In this document: positions 9,472-20,914 of the stretch, one piece after another
How positions within the stretch are numbered: the first letter of the stretch is position 1
Layout: each line of letters opens with the position of its first letter
From: Vigna angularis
Lineage: Eukaryota; Streptophyta; Magnoliopsida; Fabales; Fabaceae
Length of the DNA stretch: 64,000 nt
Direction: 5' to 3'
NCBI RefSeq assembly: GCF_016808095.1
Contig: NC_068977.1
Span: forward strand, 11,778,479-11,842,478
Program-made: the position numbers and the translations under genes
The notes under the pieces: model-generated
The model's database searches: none
Told to the model about the DNA's origin: nothing
Seen by the model: only the letters and a program-made list of their open reading frames with translations

Positions 9472-12400
9472 CTAAACATAACTAGTGAAAGAATTTACAC
9501 CTAACAAATCCCTCAGCTGCTCAAACCTGGACTGTCTGAGAGCTTTAGTAAAAATATCAGTCTTTTGTGTTTCAGTTGGGCAGTGCAGCAACTCAACTCT
9601 GCCTTGACTCACTAAATCCCTTAGAAAATGGAACTTAGTATCAATGTGTTTGCTCCTCCTGTGAAACATAGGATTCTTTAACAGGCTTATTGTGGATTTA
9701 TCGTCAACCATCAGTTGTATGGGTCTTCTACATTTCAACTTCAAGTTCCAAGGAGTGCTTCTAACCAAATACACTGGCAAGCTGTCTGTGCAGATGATAT
9801 ATATTTTGCTTCACATGTTGAAAGTGCCACCACACTTTGCTTTTTGGAACACCAGGAGATAGGTGCCCCACCATATTGAATGAAATAACCAAACGTGCTT
9901 CTTCTATCCACTGTGTCTCCACTCCAATCTGAATCACACCATACCTCCAATATACCTTCCGTGCTGCTGGATGCTCTGGGAAACAGAAGGCCAAAATTTA
10001 TTGTTCCCTTCAAGTACCTCAGGACGTGCTTAGCTGCTGTCAAGTGTGACGTCCTAGGTTCATGCATGAATCTACTTAGTAAGCCAACACCATAACTAAT
10101 GTCAGGCCTACTATTGTAGATGTACCTCAAGGATCCCACGATTTGTTTATAAAGTGAGGCATCTACACGTTCCTCTTCAGATTGTTCTACAAGCTTTAAA
10201 TTTGCAATGATTGGGGTTAGAGCACAGTTACAGTTACTCATGTTGAAGCGTTTCAAGACCTCATTGATGTACCTCGCTTGATGTAGAATAACTCCATTCG
10301 CTGTTTCCACAAATTCCAGCCCGAGGAAATAACTCAGATTGCCTAGATCGGACATTTCATATTCTTCCTTCATTTTCTTCTTGAACATATCTATTTCTTC
10401 TTCAGAATCTCCAGTCACGAGGAGATCATCCACGTAAAAGCACACTAGGAGCTTGTTCTGTAAACCAACACTTCTTACATACACACCAAATCCAACAAAG
10501 CTCTTTTGAAATCCCAGCTTGATCAATAATGCATTGATATGATTGTTCCAAGCTCGCGGCGCCTGCTTGAGTCCGTATAATGCTTTATTCAGCCTATACA
10601 CCTTTTTCTCCTCACCTTGTTTCTCGAATCCGGGTGGCTGCATCACGTAGACTTCCTCTTCCAAAGGGCCATTGAGAAAGGCTGATTTCACATCTAACTG
10701 CTGAATTCTCCAGTTATTCCAGCTAGCAACCGCTATCACGAGTCTCACTGTCTCAAGCCTTGCAACTGGCGCATAGACATATGTATAATCAATTCCTTGT
10801 TGCTGCAGAAACCCCTTCGCTACGAGTTTGGCCTTTAGCTTTGCTATCTCACCACTTGGTTTATACTTGGTCTTGAAGACCCATTTTACCTCAATTGCCC
10901 GCTTATGCTGAGGTAGTTCAACCATGTCCCAGGTTCTGTTCCTTTCAATGGACCTCAACTCTTCAATCATTGCTTCCTTCCACTCCTTCATGTCAATGGC
11001 TTGCCTCCAAGTAATAGGCTCTGCATCTGCCAGGAATGCAAGATGAGTCAAGTCTCCAGAATCCAATACATCACTGTCTGCAAACACTTTGTGCCCTGAT
11101 AGCCTCGTTGAGGGAAATCTAGCTCTCTGTGACCTTTTGTTGTTGCCTTCATTGCCTCCAGCCACTTGTTTTTCTTCAGCACGAGTGTCTTCTAAAATGC
11201 CTTGAACATAGTCTGGTTCGGCTTCTATCGTCTTCCAATCAAAGTTGTTTTCTTCGTGCACTATAACATCTCTACTCACAATTATCTGATTCTTCCTCGG
11301 ATCATACATTCTATATGCACCAGTTGAGTGATACCCGACGAGGATAAGCATCTCACTTCTATCATCTAACTTCTTCCTTCTTTCATCTGATGTATGTTTG
11401 TAACATATAAACCCAAAAACACGCAGATTCTTAACTGTAGGCTTAACTCCTGACCAAGCTTCTTCTGGGGTGCAGTTAGGCAATGATCTGGTTGGGCTCC
11501 TATTCAGTAGATGAACTGCTGTAGAAACGGCTTCTCCCCACAAGCAGTGTGGCAGCTTCTTTGCTTTAAGCATGCACTTGGTCATGTCAAGCAGCATCCG
11601 ATTCCTTCTCTGCAAGACTGTTGTGTTGGGGTGTGTACGATGCTACCACTTCATGCACGATACCTTTGTTGGTGCAAAACTCGTTCATTTCAAGTGAGTT
11701 GAATTCTCCTCCACCGTCTGCTCTGAAAATCTTAACCTGCAAACCAGATTCTCTCTCCGCCATAGCACAAAATTTTACAAAGCATAAGTATACGTTCTTC
11801 TTTTCTTTGATCAAGTAAACCCACATCTTCCTAGTCCACTCATCTACGAAAAGCAAGAAGTATTTATTACCTCCTATTGTCTCCACATCAAATGGGCCGC
11901 ATACATCTGAGTATACAACAAGTGATTGCTTTGCTCTCTTGTACATGGTTTGTTTAAACTTTGTTCTGGTCTGCTTCCCAACAAAAAATCCTTCACACAC
12001 TTTGTCAGGAATCTGTATCTCAGGAGCTCCTTTTACAAGGTCTTTGCTCTTCAACAACTTCAGACTTCTAAAGTTCAGGTGCCCGAAATGGTAGTGACAC
12101 AACCAAGCTTCTTCTCTGGAATCAACAACAGTCAAGCATTGAACAACAATGGTATTATGATTTACCTTAAATGTTTTGTTCCTGGCAAGTGAGGCTCTAA
12201 GAACAAGTCACTGTCTTTCGTCAAATACGTTTATGTGTTTCTGGCGCATAGTCATTGTATAACCTTTTCCGAGAAGCTGCCCCAAACTCAGCAAATTACT
12301 CTTCATGTTTGGAACATACAAGACATTATTCATGTAGGCAGGTCGTCCATCTTTACGTTTGATCATGATTCTTCCAGCTCCTTCAGCCATGATCACACTA

Positions 12401-12509
12401 TCATCGGCAAATCGCACGCTGCTTTTGATACTCGGATTCAGATCTAACAACAAATCTTTCTTCCCAGTCATATGGTTGGAGCAACCTGTGTCTAAGTACC
12501 AGTAGGATT
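9472..12509 (-). pseudogene. Ty1/Copia polyprotein A (protease to RNase H), frameshifted and truncated
   Basis: Minus-strand retrotransposon polyprotein, read in order: protease (YLDTGCSNHMTGKKDLLLDL, 12208-12509), integrase zinc domain and core (11587-12135), then an unusually long open stretch of over 600 codons (11615-9741) with the integrase C-terminus, reverse transcriptase (LDVKSAFLNGPLEEEVYVMQ; catalytic YVDD in CFYVDDLLVTGD) and most of RNase H (WCDSDWSGDTVDRRS). The last 100 residues are in another frame (9780-9472, ending before the polypurine tract). Breaks: frame changes near 12136-12207, 11600 and 9760. The integrase zinc motif reads C-E-G-F where C-x2-C is expected. Gag is absent, since the sequence is interrupted just upstream of the protease aspartate at about 12510. 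Relatively young by its long open RT, but not competent. Confidence 0.92.
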
Positions 12510-12684
12510 TGTAAGACCCATAAAAAAAATATATATATATATTTCTAATAGTAATTTTTAGCATTTTATTAGTAATAATAATTTTAATGGATAGAAAAAT
12601 GTAAATTTTTGGATATAAAATTATAGTAATTCTAGAGGGAGAGCTTCAAAATTTTGATAACTTATTTAGGATTTTTTTAAAAAA

Positions 12685-12886
12685 GTGAATAGTGAATAGT
12701 GAATAGTAAATAGTAAATAGTAAATAGTGAATAGTGAATGGTTAAAAAAAAATATTAAAATAAATTGTGGAAGAGAACACTCCACGTAGAATTAATCAAA
12801 GAATGGTGAATAAAAAATAATTTTTGAATAGTAAAAATGAATAGTAAAAGTGAATAGTAGAAATGAATAGTAAAAATGAATAGTAA
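12685..12886 (+). repeat. GTRAATA heptamer array upstream of an LTR promoter
   Basis: Eight near-perfect tandem 7-mers (GTGAATA or GTAAATA) at 12685-12741, then a looser array of GAATAGTAAAAAT-type units at 12825-12886. It ends about 10 bp before the TATA box, so it may act as upstream promoter repeats; that is inference. Confidence 0.85.
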
Positions 12887-12896
12887 ATTTTTTGGC

Positions 12897-12904
12897 TATA
12901 AATA
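12897..12904 (+). promoter_or_regulatory. TATA box of the LTR-like unit
   Basis: TATAAATA within GGCTATAAATAGCC, followed by a purine-rich leader (GAGAGAAGAGAG) and a GAG|GTAAGG donor-like site at 13050. It looks like a promoter with a short non-coding leader exon. Confidence 0.55.
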
Positions 12905-13280
12905 GCCAAGGGGGGAGGCTGAAGATTTACACCAAAATTCTAGAGAAATTGTGAGAGAAGAGAGTTGGAGGAAATTCTAGTTGAAGAGGGGAAATTCTGG
13001 AAGTTTCCGGAGAACGGTTTGAGAAGAGGAAACTAAGTCTGGAATAGAGGTAAGGGGAGCTAACTTTGACTAATTCCTTTTATATTATCTTGAGTCTTGA
13101 ATATGCTATATTTTGCTTTTGTTTGATCTTAAATCTTGAATATGGAATATTTTGTTTATGTATGATCTTGAATTTAAATGAGAGTATGCTTTTGTGTTGA
13201 TATCCGAGTGTGATAGTTGTAAATTGTGATGTTGAATATGTTATGCCATTTGTATGTTATTAGTTGTTTATTTTTGTAAT

Positions 13281-13723
13281 TTGGAAGGATTAGAAATTGT
13301 CTAACCGGCTCTGCCAGATTCAATTTCTTGTTTCCCCAAACATTTTATTGTTTTCCTTATTTATTTTTATTGTAGTTTGGAAGGATTAGAAATTGTCTAA
13401 CCGGCTCTGCCAGATTCAATTTCTTGATTCCCCAAATTTTTTTATTTCTTTCCTTACTTATTTTATTACATTTTTGGAAGGATTAGAAGTTGTCTAACCG
13501 GCTCTGCCAGATTCAACTTCTTGTTTCCCCAAACTATTTATTGCTTTACTTATTTATTTTATTGCAATTTTTGGAAGGATTAGAAGTTGTCTAACCGGCT
13601 CTGCCAGATTCAACTTCTTATTTCCCCAGACATGTATTGTTCTTGTTATTTAATTATATTGTATTGTTGGATGGATTAGAAGTTGTCTAACCGGCTCTGC
13701 CAGATTCAACTTCTTGTTTCCCC
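13281..13723 (+). repeat. Five-copy 96/97-bp tandem array with covarying hairpins
   Basis: Copies start at 13281, 13377, 13474, 13571 and 13667 (spacings 96, 97, 97, 96). Each has a conserved core TTGGAAGGATTAGAARTTG, TCTAACCGGCTCTGCCAGAT, TCAAYTTCTTRWTTCCCC, then an AT-rich less conserved spacer (fourth-copy core ends CTTAT). The core folds as AGAARTTG pairing with CAAYTTCT, then TCT with AGA, then GGC with GCC around a TCT loop. Copies 1-2 have A in the left arm and T in the right; copies 3-5 have G and C, so pairing is kept. Outside the stem the core barely changes (one AAGG to ATGG in copy 5). Function unknown. Confidence 0.92.
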
Positions 13724-14560
13724 ATAAAATTTTATATTAAGATTATAGTATAATAGCCCTGCAACCTTGAAGAGTGTAATGATGAAGAGGTTTTAGGGGA
13801 GAGGTGCCAGGTTTGACTAGATGTGATGGAAGGTTCCTTTCAAGCTATACGACACAAGTTAAGTTAGAGACTCCAAACATGATGATGGTGCACGGAAGCT
13901 ATAAGAAGTGTGATGTATGACTCAAATTTTGATGACTTAATGGTGATGAGATGATGGTGTTTGGGTGCTCTCAAGAGAGGTTGGACAAACTCTTAAGGAA
14001 AAGTTACTAGAGGAAACCTATAAGGGATGCTCTAGCCTTAGTGACATGTGTGGAGTAGTATGATACAAAATGGGCAGCATAACTTTACTCAAATTCAAAG
14101 ATAGTTATTATATATGGGGAGACACCTCTATTTATAGTTTAAGAAATGATAGACGTGTCTCATAAAAAGGAGAAGCAAAATCTTAATTCTACAAACTTGG
14201 AGACCAAGGCAAAAACTTCTCAAATAGAAGGAGAACACATGATCATTAATCCTTTCCATTAAATGAATGAGTTCTTTGATTATGTTGTTCAACTGGTTAC
14301 ATTCCTCGATTATACGACCTATATTTTGGTGATAACTATTCCGTTATTTAGGTCTTCGAATTGGGGGAATTCTTTGGATGTGGTAGCCAAATAGCATCTC
14401 AGCTTGCATTTAGAGGCATACATGTACTATACTTTCTTTCCTTCCTTTGTTTGAAGGTATGGTCGTTTTTTAGTTTGCTTATATATATATTTTTCTCGAT
14501 ATTGATTTATCAAGTTGCTCGGACCTGTAGAGTATCCATATTCTTTTAGGGTCAATGAAG
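13724..14560. other. Repeat-like DNA of unknown origin, with a minus-strand TATA box
   Basis: No coding sequence recognised. A minus-strand TATAAATAG at 14137-14128 inside a purine-rich context resembles an LTR promoter, so this may be part of a second LTR in the opposite orientation. The composition (more G than flanking DNA) fits a retroelement. Confidence 0.35.
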
Positions 14561-14569
14561 AACAAGTCT

Positions 14570-15310
14570 AGGAAAGGGCCACGTTCTCACATAGGAGGTC
14601 GTGCACGACAAGATGTAAGTCGAGAATCTATCAATTTGTCATTATGAAGCACTCCATAAATCGTTAAAGGGTTCGTGGTCTCCTCGTCCACATGTTTAAG
14701 GGGGATTGATGTTTCTACCACTAGTTTGCGGTTAACAAACCATGTGGTAAACATGGCATATGAAGTGTTAAAAGAATTGGTTGAGTTAGGTCACACAACA
14801 TAGTACCACTCCAAGGCATGTTTATCGAGTGTGATAGGAAAAAGCCAATCATGGACCATTATGTCTAAAGTGAGAATGTTAGCCTAAGTAAAATATTCCT
14901 TCACATGAGCCTCTACATTTGTTGTTTTTTTGTATTCTCTAACATTGATGATTTCCTTTTAAGGGACATTTATGTCTTCAATGTCTGAGATGAAGGGTGA
15001 AGGCCCTTTAGGTGTGTGTGCATGGATTCATTTAGCTATGGAGGAGGATGAGCTTAGAATGACATGACATAATCGAGACTCTCGAGGTGTCGAAGGCCTT
15101 GACCTAGGTAAGATCCCTAGTGTTCTTAGGCAATTGTGACGGCCTGAAGTCACATTCTTGGTGGATATCATGTCTAGGATGGGATCGTTCTTCATTTGAT
15201 CTTGTGTTTATTGAACAAACTCAATGGGCCATTGTCGAGTTAACATTAGGGGATGAGATTCTATTGTCCTTTCTTGTCCTTTTGGCAAACTTTCTCTATG
15301 TCAAATTGTT
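14570..15310 (-). pseudogene. Ty3/Gypsy gag relict
   Basis: Minus-strand translation in shifting frames gives a decayed retrotransposon gag domain. It contains a WLFPITLDKHALEWYY segment, then NSFNTSYAMFTTWFVNRKL and a PLKHV-like segment, matching the general gag pattern of an aromatic/Leu-rich helix, an A-x-x-WY motif and an F-x-x-x-F helix. Several stops and frameshifts are present. It lies downstream, in minus-strand terms, of the LTR-like sequence at 15316-18123. Confidence 0.6.
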
Positions 15311-16389
15311 TTTGTAACATTCCAATTTAGGATGTCATGTATAAGTAAAAGAACGTTGATTATTTAGAAAAAGCACAACTCTAACAACATCACATTAGTG
15401 AAAATTTAAAACTTTATTTCCTTATCACAAAATAACAAAACATGCGGGAATAATAATTAATCCAATTTGAATTTGAAATAATGTACTAAAACATAAATCA
15501 TTTAATTGTCAAACAATGTTTTGAAAACATCGATAATAATTCCCCACCCGTTTCTCGCTCTACATAACATCAACATCGATAACATCATTGTAGGTGGAAA
15601 CCATCAATGTAAGGGTGAACTAACAAATTAAACATCAAAGCATCATATAATAATACGATTACTAGTTATTTTCTAAGATCATAACACCCCTACTTAAATC
15701 AAATCCACCACACAATAAAACATTGTCAATCAATACTTCAATCTAGACAAACCATGCTATCACCACCACCCATTATGTTTTCTTCCGTACTTCGGCCACT
15801 CGACCTATTTACCAAAACATGGCCACTCTCCAAAGAAGGACTTCTACAATTCTTTTTACCAACTTACCAAAGTAGGACTCTCTTCTTTACTAAAGGAGGA
15901 CCTACTTACCAAAGTAGGACTTCCTTGAGCACACCACCATGAGTACATAAGAGACAAAATTTTAACAATGACATGGAACCAACACTACACTATGGTTCAT
16001 CACATAAGCATCATAACTCATTCTCCATCAATTTTTTGTTCCACTCCAAGGGTTGCATGGCATAAAACACCTTAATCCCTATAAAATAAATATGACCAAA
16101 CCCAAAAGCACATTCAATACACACAACACATATGTAGCGTCTCATGTCCAAAACTAATTCACATGCACAACCCTCAAGACAATGTTCACCTAAATGATAA
16201 ACCTTAAAATATAATATAATTAACACTACACATACTAGAACAATTTAGCCCTTAATCACAACAACATGACAATCACAACAAACACCACAAAGAATATTTA
16301 TAACAACTCGACCAACAACTAGCCAAGTTCATACATAACTCGGTAACCAAGAACCAACATGTCAACCTACCACCACAACTCATACCACA

Positions 16390-16686
16390 TGGCATCATAT
16401 AAAATAGCACGACAACAAATAAAACATCACAGCTTCATAGAGAAGCACCATGACCTCATATAAAACAACACAACATCATATGACACCATGACCTCATAAA
16501 AATACTACGACTTCCTATAAAATGTCACGATACCATATAAAAATACTACGAATTCATTAACATCATCACAACATCTTATAAAAATACTACAACTTCCTAT
16601 AAATCACTAAGACAACATATAAAAATATACAACTTTCTATAAAACACCACGACAATTAATAAAACTATTACAACTTTATATACAAC
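16390..16686. repeat. Degenerate 43-bp-class minisatellite, left half
   Basis: Repeated units of the type AAAATACTACGACTTCCTAT followed by AAAACACCACGACAACATAT, diverged. The array continues at 17989-18123 on the other side of the CACTA element, for example ATAAAAATACTACGACTTCC at about 18004. Confidence 0.8.
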
Positions 16687-17988
16687 CACTAATGCAACTA
16701 AGGGATATTGCCTCGGTTGTTTTGGGTTTATAACAATGGTTCTGCAATCGAGGTATATTCAGGCGAGGTAGAAAGTCAAGACTTTTTGCCTCAGTTCAAA
16801 AAACCTGAAGTAGTAATGCGATTAAAAAAAATAAAAAATTGGGTCTATTGCCTCAGTTCTAATTTGAATCGAGGTCGTAGACCCTTAAAATTAATTAATT
16901 AAAGGGTCTATTGCCTCGGTTGGATCAAGAACCGAGGTAATAGATCCTTTTTTGCCTCAGTTTTTACCAGAGCCGCGGCCTAAAATATATATTTTTTTAA
17001 AAAAAATTATTGTTTCTGTATCACATAAAACATATGAAAAAATCCCAGAAACACAAACAAATGCAGAAAACATTGTGTTCTATTTATCGGGATTTTTTAT
17101 TGTTTTTTTTTTCAAACTTTAAAAAATATTTAGAATAACTACATTTTGAATTTTGAGCTGAAAATTTTTGTGCAGGGATTTCATGATTTTTTGGTTCTTC
17201 ATACAAATTTTCATTTCATTTAGAGTTCGTTTGAGTATACTCTCAGTTTTACATATACCTATGTTTTAATGTGTATGGTGTATGAAGAACAATCAACCAA
17301 ACGAAAACTTGAAAAACCTAAAGCGAAACTAACCTTGAAGGTGAGTTTGGGGCTGAAACGAAACGAAATGAACATCCTAAAGCGTCAAGTTGAAGAGCAG
17401 AAGAACACCTGTGCATAAAATCAATCGATCAAAATGAAAGAAAATCATACCTAAGCACTTAATTAACGTAAAATGAAAGAAAAACAATAAGAAAAGTTGA
17501 AGAGGATGGCTGCGAAAATGGAAGAAAGAGAGCAGCGGCGCACACCACAAACAGAAAAGCTTCTGTTTGAAAATGCATCTGTTCGCAAAATTTAACCCTA
17601 AATAGATGTTATTACCTCGATTATTTTTTTAACCGAGACAATAAGGGTCTATGACCTTAGTTCTATAAAGAACTGATGTCTAAACCTTCTAAAAAAAAAT
17701 TTAGTTACTTTATGCCTCGGTTCTCTAAACAACCGATGTCGTAGACTTTTTCAATAATTACAAAAATGTCACCGCGCCAGTTTTAGGCATCGGTTCTTTT
17801 TGAACCGAGCATATACCTTTGCCAAAAATTACAAAAATGACACTACGCCAGTTTTAGGCATCGGTTTTTTTTGAACCGAGGCATATACCTTTGCAAAAAA
17901 TTTCAAAAATGCCACCGCACCATTTTTTGCTTCGGTTTCAACTAAACCTGTGTCAAATGCGTGAGTTAAAATCCTTTTTTTACTAGTG
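16687..17988. mobile_element. Non-autonomous CACTA transposon (1302 bp)
   Basis: Begins CACTAATGCAACTAAGGG and ends TTTTTTTACTAGTG. The subterminal regions are packed with inverted short repeats GCCTCGGTT / AACCGAGGC, the array typical of CACTA transposase binding. The 3' side has three similar units of about 80 bp (17752-17902 and on) with GTTTTAGGCATCGGTT. It sits inside the minisatellite; flanking bases are AAC and AAT. An uninterrupted unit (TATACAATACCACGAC, 18067) shows the empty site, supporting a 3-bp AAT duplication with one later change. No transposase is encoded. An internal GC-richer block (17500-17600) may be captured sequence. Confidence 0.85.
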
Positions 17989-18123
17989 AATACCACAACA
18001 TCATATAAAAATACTACGACTTCCTATAAAACATTATGACAACATATAAAAATACCACAACTTCATATACAATACCACGACATTACATAAAAATATTACG
18101 GCTTCCTATAAAACACACAAATA
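17989..18123. repeat. Minisatellite, right half
   Basis: Continuation of the array at 16390-16686, with about three units. Contains the empty-site sequence for the CACTA insertion. Confidence 0.8.
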
Positions 18124-20200
18124 AGTTTATTTTATTTTGTTTTTTATTATTATATACTTTATTCTATTATTTTTCTTTGGATTTTACAATTATTTGTGGG
18201 TTTTTTTCTTGACGTTTAGGAGAAGGGGATTTCCGTTTCTCTTGGGGAGAATGTGCATAAATTTTGAGGTCTGGTTTTGGAGAAGTTGGTTACTCCATAA
18301 AGATTGGCTTAGGGGTTGCTCAAGGGTTTGGAGAACCTAAAACAAACTTAAGGATGAAGTCTTTTCATCATAATTTTATTTTAAAAAAAGTTATGGTTTT
18401 TGAGGTCTTTTTTTCTTGGAGGTATAAAGGACTTTACCTGCTTAGGCCTTGAACCAACTCTAAATTAACTTTGGACTGAAAATTAGATCGAATAGATATA
18501 CAACAAACCCTAATATTTGAACTGGATAAGTATAAGTCTATATAAATATAACTATAAGTTATGTAGGAATACTTATCAATTACAATTGAAACTATACAAA
18601 TAATCAATTACAATTAAATTAAAACTATACAATACACTATAATCAATTACAATTAACTTTAATTGTAATTTTGCTCCCTCATTTGTTTATTATTTTAGTC
18701 TCCTAATTTTTAATTATTGGTAATTATATGCATATATATTATTTTAGAAACATCCTATTATTATAAAGAAGGATACTTTATATGTATGGAGATCTACTTA
18801 AACAAAATTATGAATTATCATGGTAAGCATTTAACATCAACTTGATATCACTAAAGTTTTTTTTTAAGTGTTAAAGGAAAATATCATATTAAAGTAGCGG
18901 AGGAGAAATATTGTAAACACAAATATCATTCTTCAATTTTTTTATTTTGATAAACAAAAAATATCTAGATCTAATTTCAAACTATTAAACGAAACCCACT
19001 TAATTACTCAATATTAAGTATAACTATGAAAGTTTTGAAAATTAAAAATTCAATAAAGTTATAATTAATTAAGAAATAAACATTACATAGAACAAACGTT
19101 TAGGACAGAAATTGTAAATTTTATACGATGTAAAAATCAACATTCCATGAAATAAGTTTAAATACAAATTAAGAATTTTTAAAAATATTGAAACCACAAT
19201 TATAATTAAGCCTTGAAAAATAACCAACTTAAACTTTTTCATTGATTGTAATAAATTGGTTACCTTTTTCTCAATAAATAAAAAGAGAGATAGTATAGTT
19301 TACTAGAAAAGTAGTATCGTAAAACCTAATAACGATACTCACTCGTTTTTTATAATTAAGGATAAGATGATAATTTTTGTGATTTCAATTACTAAATTTT
19401 CATAATATTTACTCATTTACCTTTTATTTATATTTTTTTTGTCGTGTAGTGTTTAGATTGTTGTAGTTGAAAAAACACGTACTGTTCCTGGTTTTGGTCA
19501 ACAACCATGCTCTCGTAACAGTGTACATCATGTGTACCACGTTCTCAAATTGGTTTCCGAGTAAGAGTTAGTACCCGCGAGTTCACTCGGTCTTTTGACT
19601 TCAACTCCTGTTGCTTTTGATTTTGGGGTTTGGTGTTTACACTGAACTGGTCAGAGTTGACTGAGTTTATAAAATTACTTATATTTTTTTAATTTTTGTA
19701 CTAGTAACTACCACGACACGTGTCCTCCGACAGCTAATTTTATTCCTTTTATATATAAAAGGAAACTAAAGTAATGAAAGTATGAAAATTGACTATGGAA
19801 AATTGAAAATTTATGTAAACTAAGGAAAATTTGACGAGTTAAACATTTCTCACAAGAATGAGAAGATTTATTGTGCATTTCAAAAGATAATCGACCACAT
19901 ATTTTATATAACCGATTATTATTTTAATATTTATGATTTTTATGATAAGTAAACTTAAGTAAAAAATATTAAATTTTTTATTTTAATTATATTTTAAAAA
20001 TTAATTATAATTTAAATTATTTTTAAAAAATTATTTTACAAATTTTTTCGAAGATATTAATATATAAAAATTACTTATTATACTATATCAATTAAATCAT
20101 TTTCAATCTTTTCATTTATTTTGACATTACCATAATTTTTCTTTAATTTTCTTCTTTTTTAATTCATTTTCCTTTGAATAGAGGAGGATGGTTGACGACA
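18124..20200. other. AT-rich DNA without recognised genes
   Basis: A T-rich patch at 18130-18450 with short ORFs has no recognisable domain. Around 19440-19740 is a less AT-rich piece. Nothing can be named. Confidence 0.5.
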
Positions 20201-20239
20201 TAACTTTCGTTTTCCATGCCTCAAGATCGTTTCCCTGAG

Positions 20240-20870
20240 GTTAGCTGATACCAACTGAAGTATCTGAAAAAGAACTAGAAGGTGGGGTTGAATAGTGTAA
20301 ATGGAAAACTTTTACACTGTAATAACACTTTAGTCGAGGATTGAAAGATTTTACATAAATTGTTAGATGCTCAACTTTGGAGAACAATAAAATCTTTTCT
20401 AAGTGTTTTTCAGTTGTTAGAATGTTTTTGATGCAGCGGTTTAATAAAACTTCCTTTTTAATAATGACTTGTTTAACGAAGGAAACATTTATATCAAAAT
20501 TAAGTGCAACTTCAAGTTTTGTAAGAGAAGTGTTTAAGAGAATAAAGCAGTAAACACACAATCGTTTTTATATTGGTTCACTTCATTGAGCTACATCCAA
20601 TTTCCTCTAACACCTTAGAGGGTTCAATTATAATCTTCAACAAGATTACAACTGAGTATTCTTACTACTCTTGGTATCCATAGTCAACGAATAACCCTTG
20701 TTACCCTAACTAGTACGAGTTTCACCCACTCCTAGTTGTGCAGTATTCTTCACCATGTGTCCAGGCTCTTGGTATCCACCTAATACACCGTCTAGTTGAG
20801 TATCACCCATTCTTGGTTTCCACTAGAAAATCCTACTAGTAATATAGACAATCTGGACAAAGTAATATAG
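20240..20870 (-). repeat. Probable LTR or retroelement fragment
   Basis: Contains features common in legume retroelement ends: GGTGGGGTTGAATAGTGTAA, a TTTATATTGGTTCACTTC block and Cys/Pro-rich non-coding text repeated as 'tcttggtatcca' (20662, 20768) and 'cccactcctagtt/cccattcttggtt' (20725, 20806). The last two pairs show an internal imperfect duplication. Family not identified; no coding sequence. Confidence 0.35.
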
Positions 20871-20914
20871 ATATGCATGCAAAAAATATGTATTTTCTCT
20901 TATCAATTATTGTT

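Larger units (their letters stand above)
12510..13780 (+). mobile_element. LTR-like unit of unknown family interrupting Copia A
   Basis: Copia protease sequence stops abruptly and TGTAAGACCC begins at 12510, a typical plant LTR start. The unit holds, in order, an AT-rich block, a heptamer array, a TATA box (12897), a leader, a splice-donor-like GAG|GTAAGG (13050) and the five-copy hairpin array (13281-13723). Its end was not found, so 13780 is approximate. No coding sequence inside. Confidence 0.5.
15316..18123 (-). repeat. Gypsy-type LTR (minus strand) with internal minisatellite, split by a CACTA element
   Basis: Starts on the plus strand with TGTAACATTCC, the inverted terminus typical of TGTAACATCCC-type plant Gypsy LTRs (compare GGGATGTTACA at 33924-33934). 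The interior holds short repeats (ACCAAAGTAGGACT, 15870-15925) and a degenerate minisatellite of about 43 bp. The far end is not certain; 18123 marks where the minisatellite stops. The CACTA element at 16687-17988 is a later insertion. Confidence 0.5.

Noticed and set aside
13281..13723. CRISPR-like repeat-spacer layout
   Set aside because: Conserved cores of about 52 bp and spacers of about 45 bp superficially resemble a CRISPR array, but the spacers are AT-rich and related to each other, no cas genes exist, and the DNA is plant nuclear.
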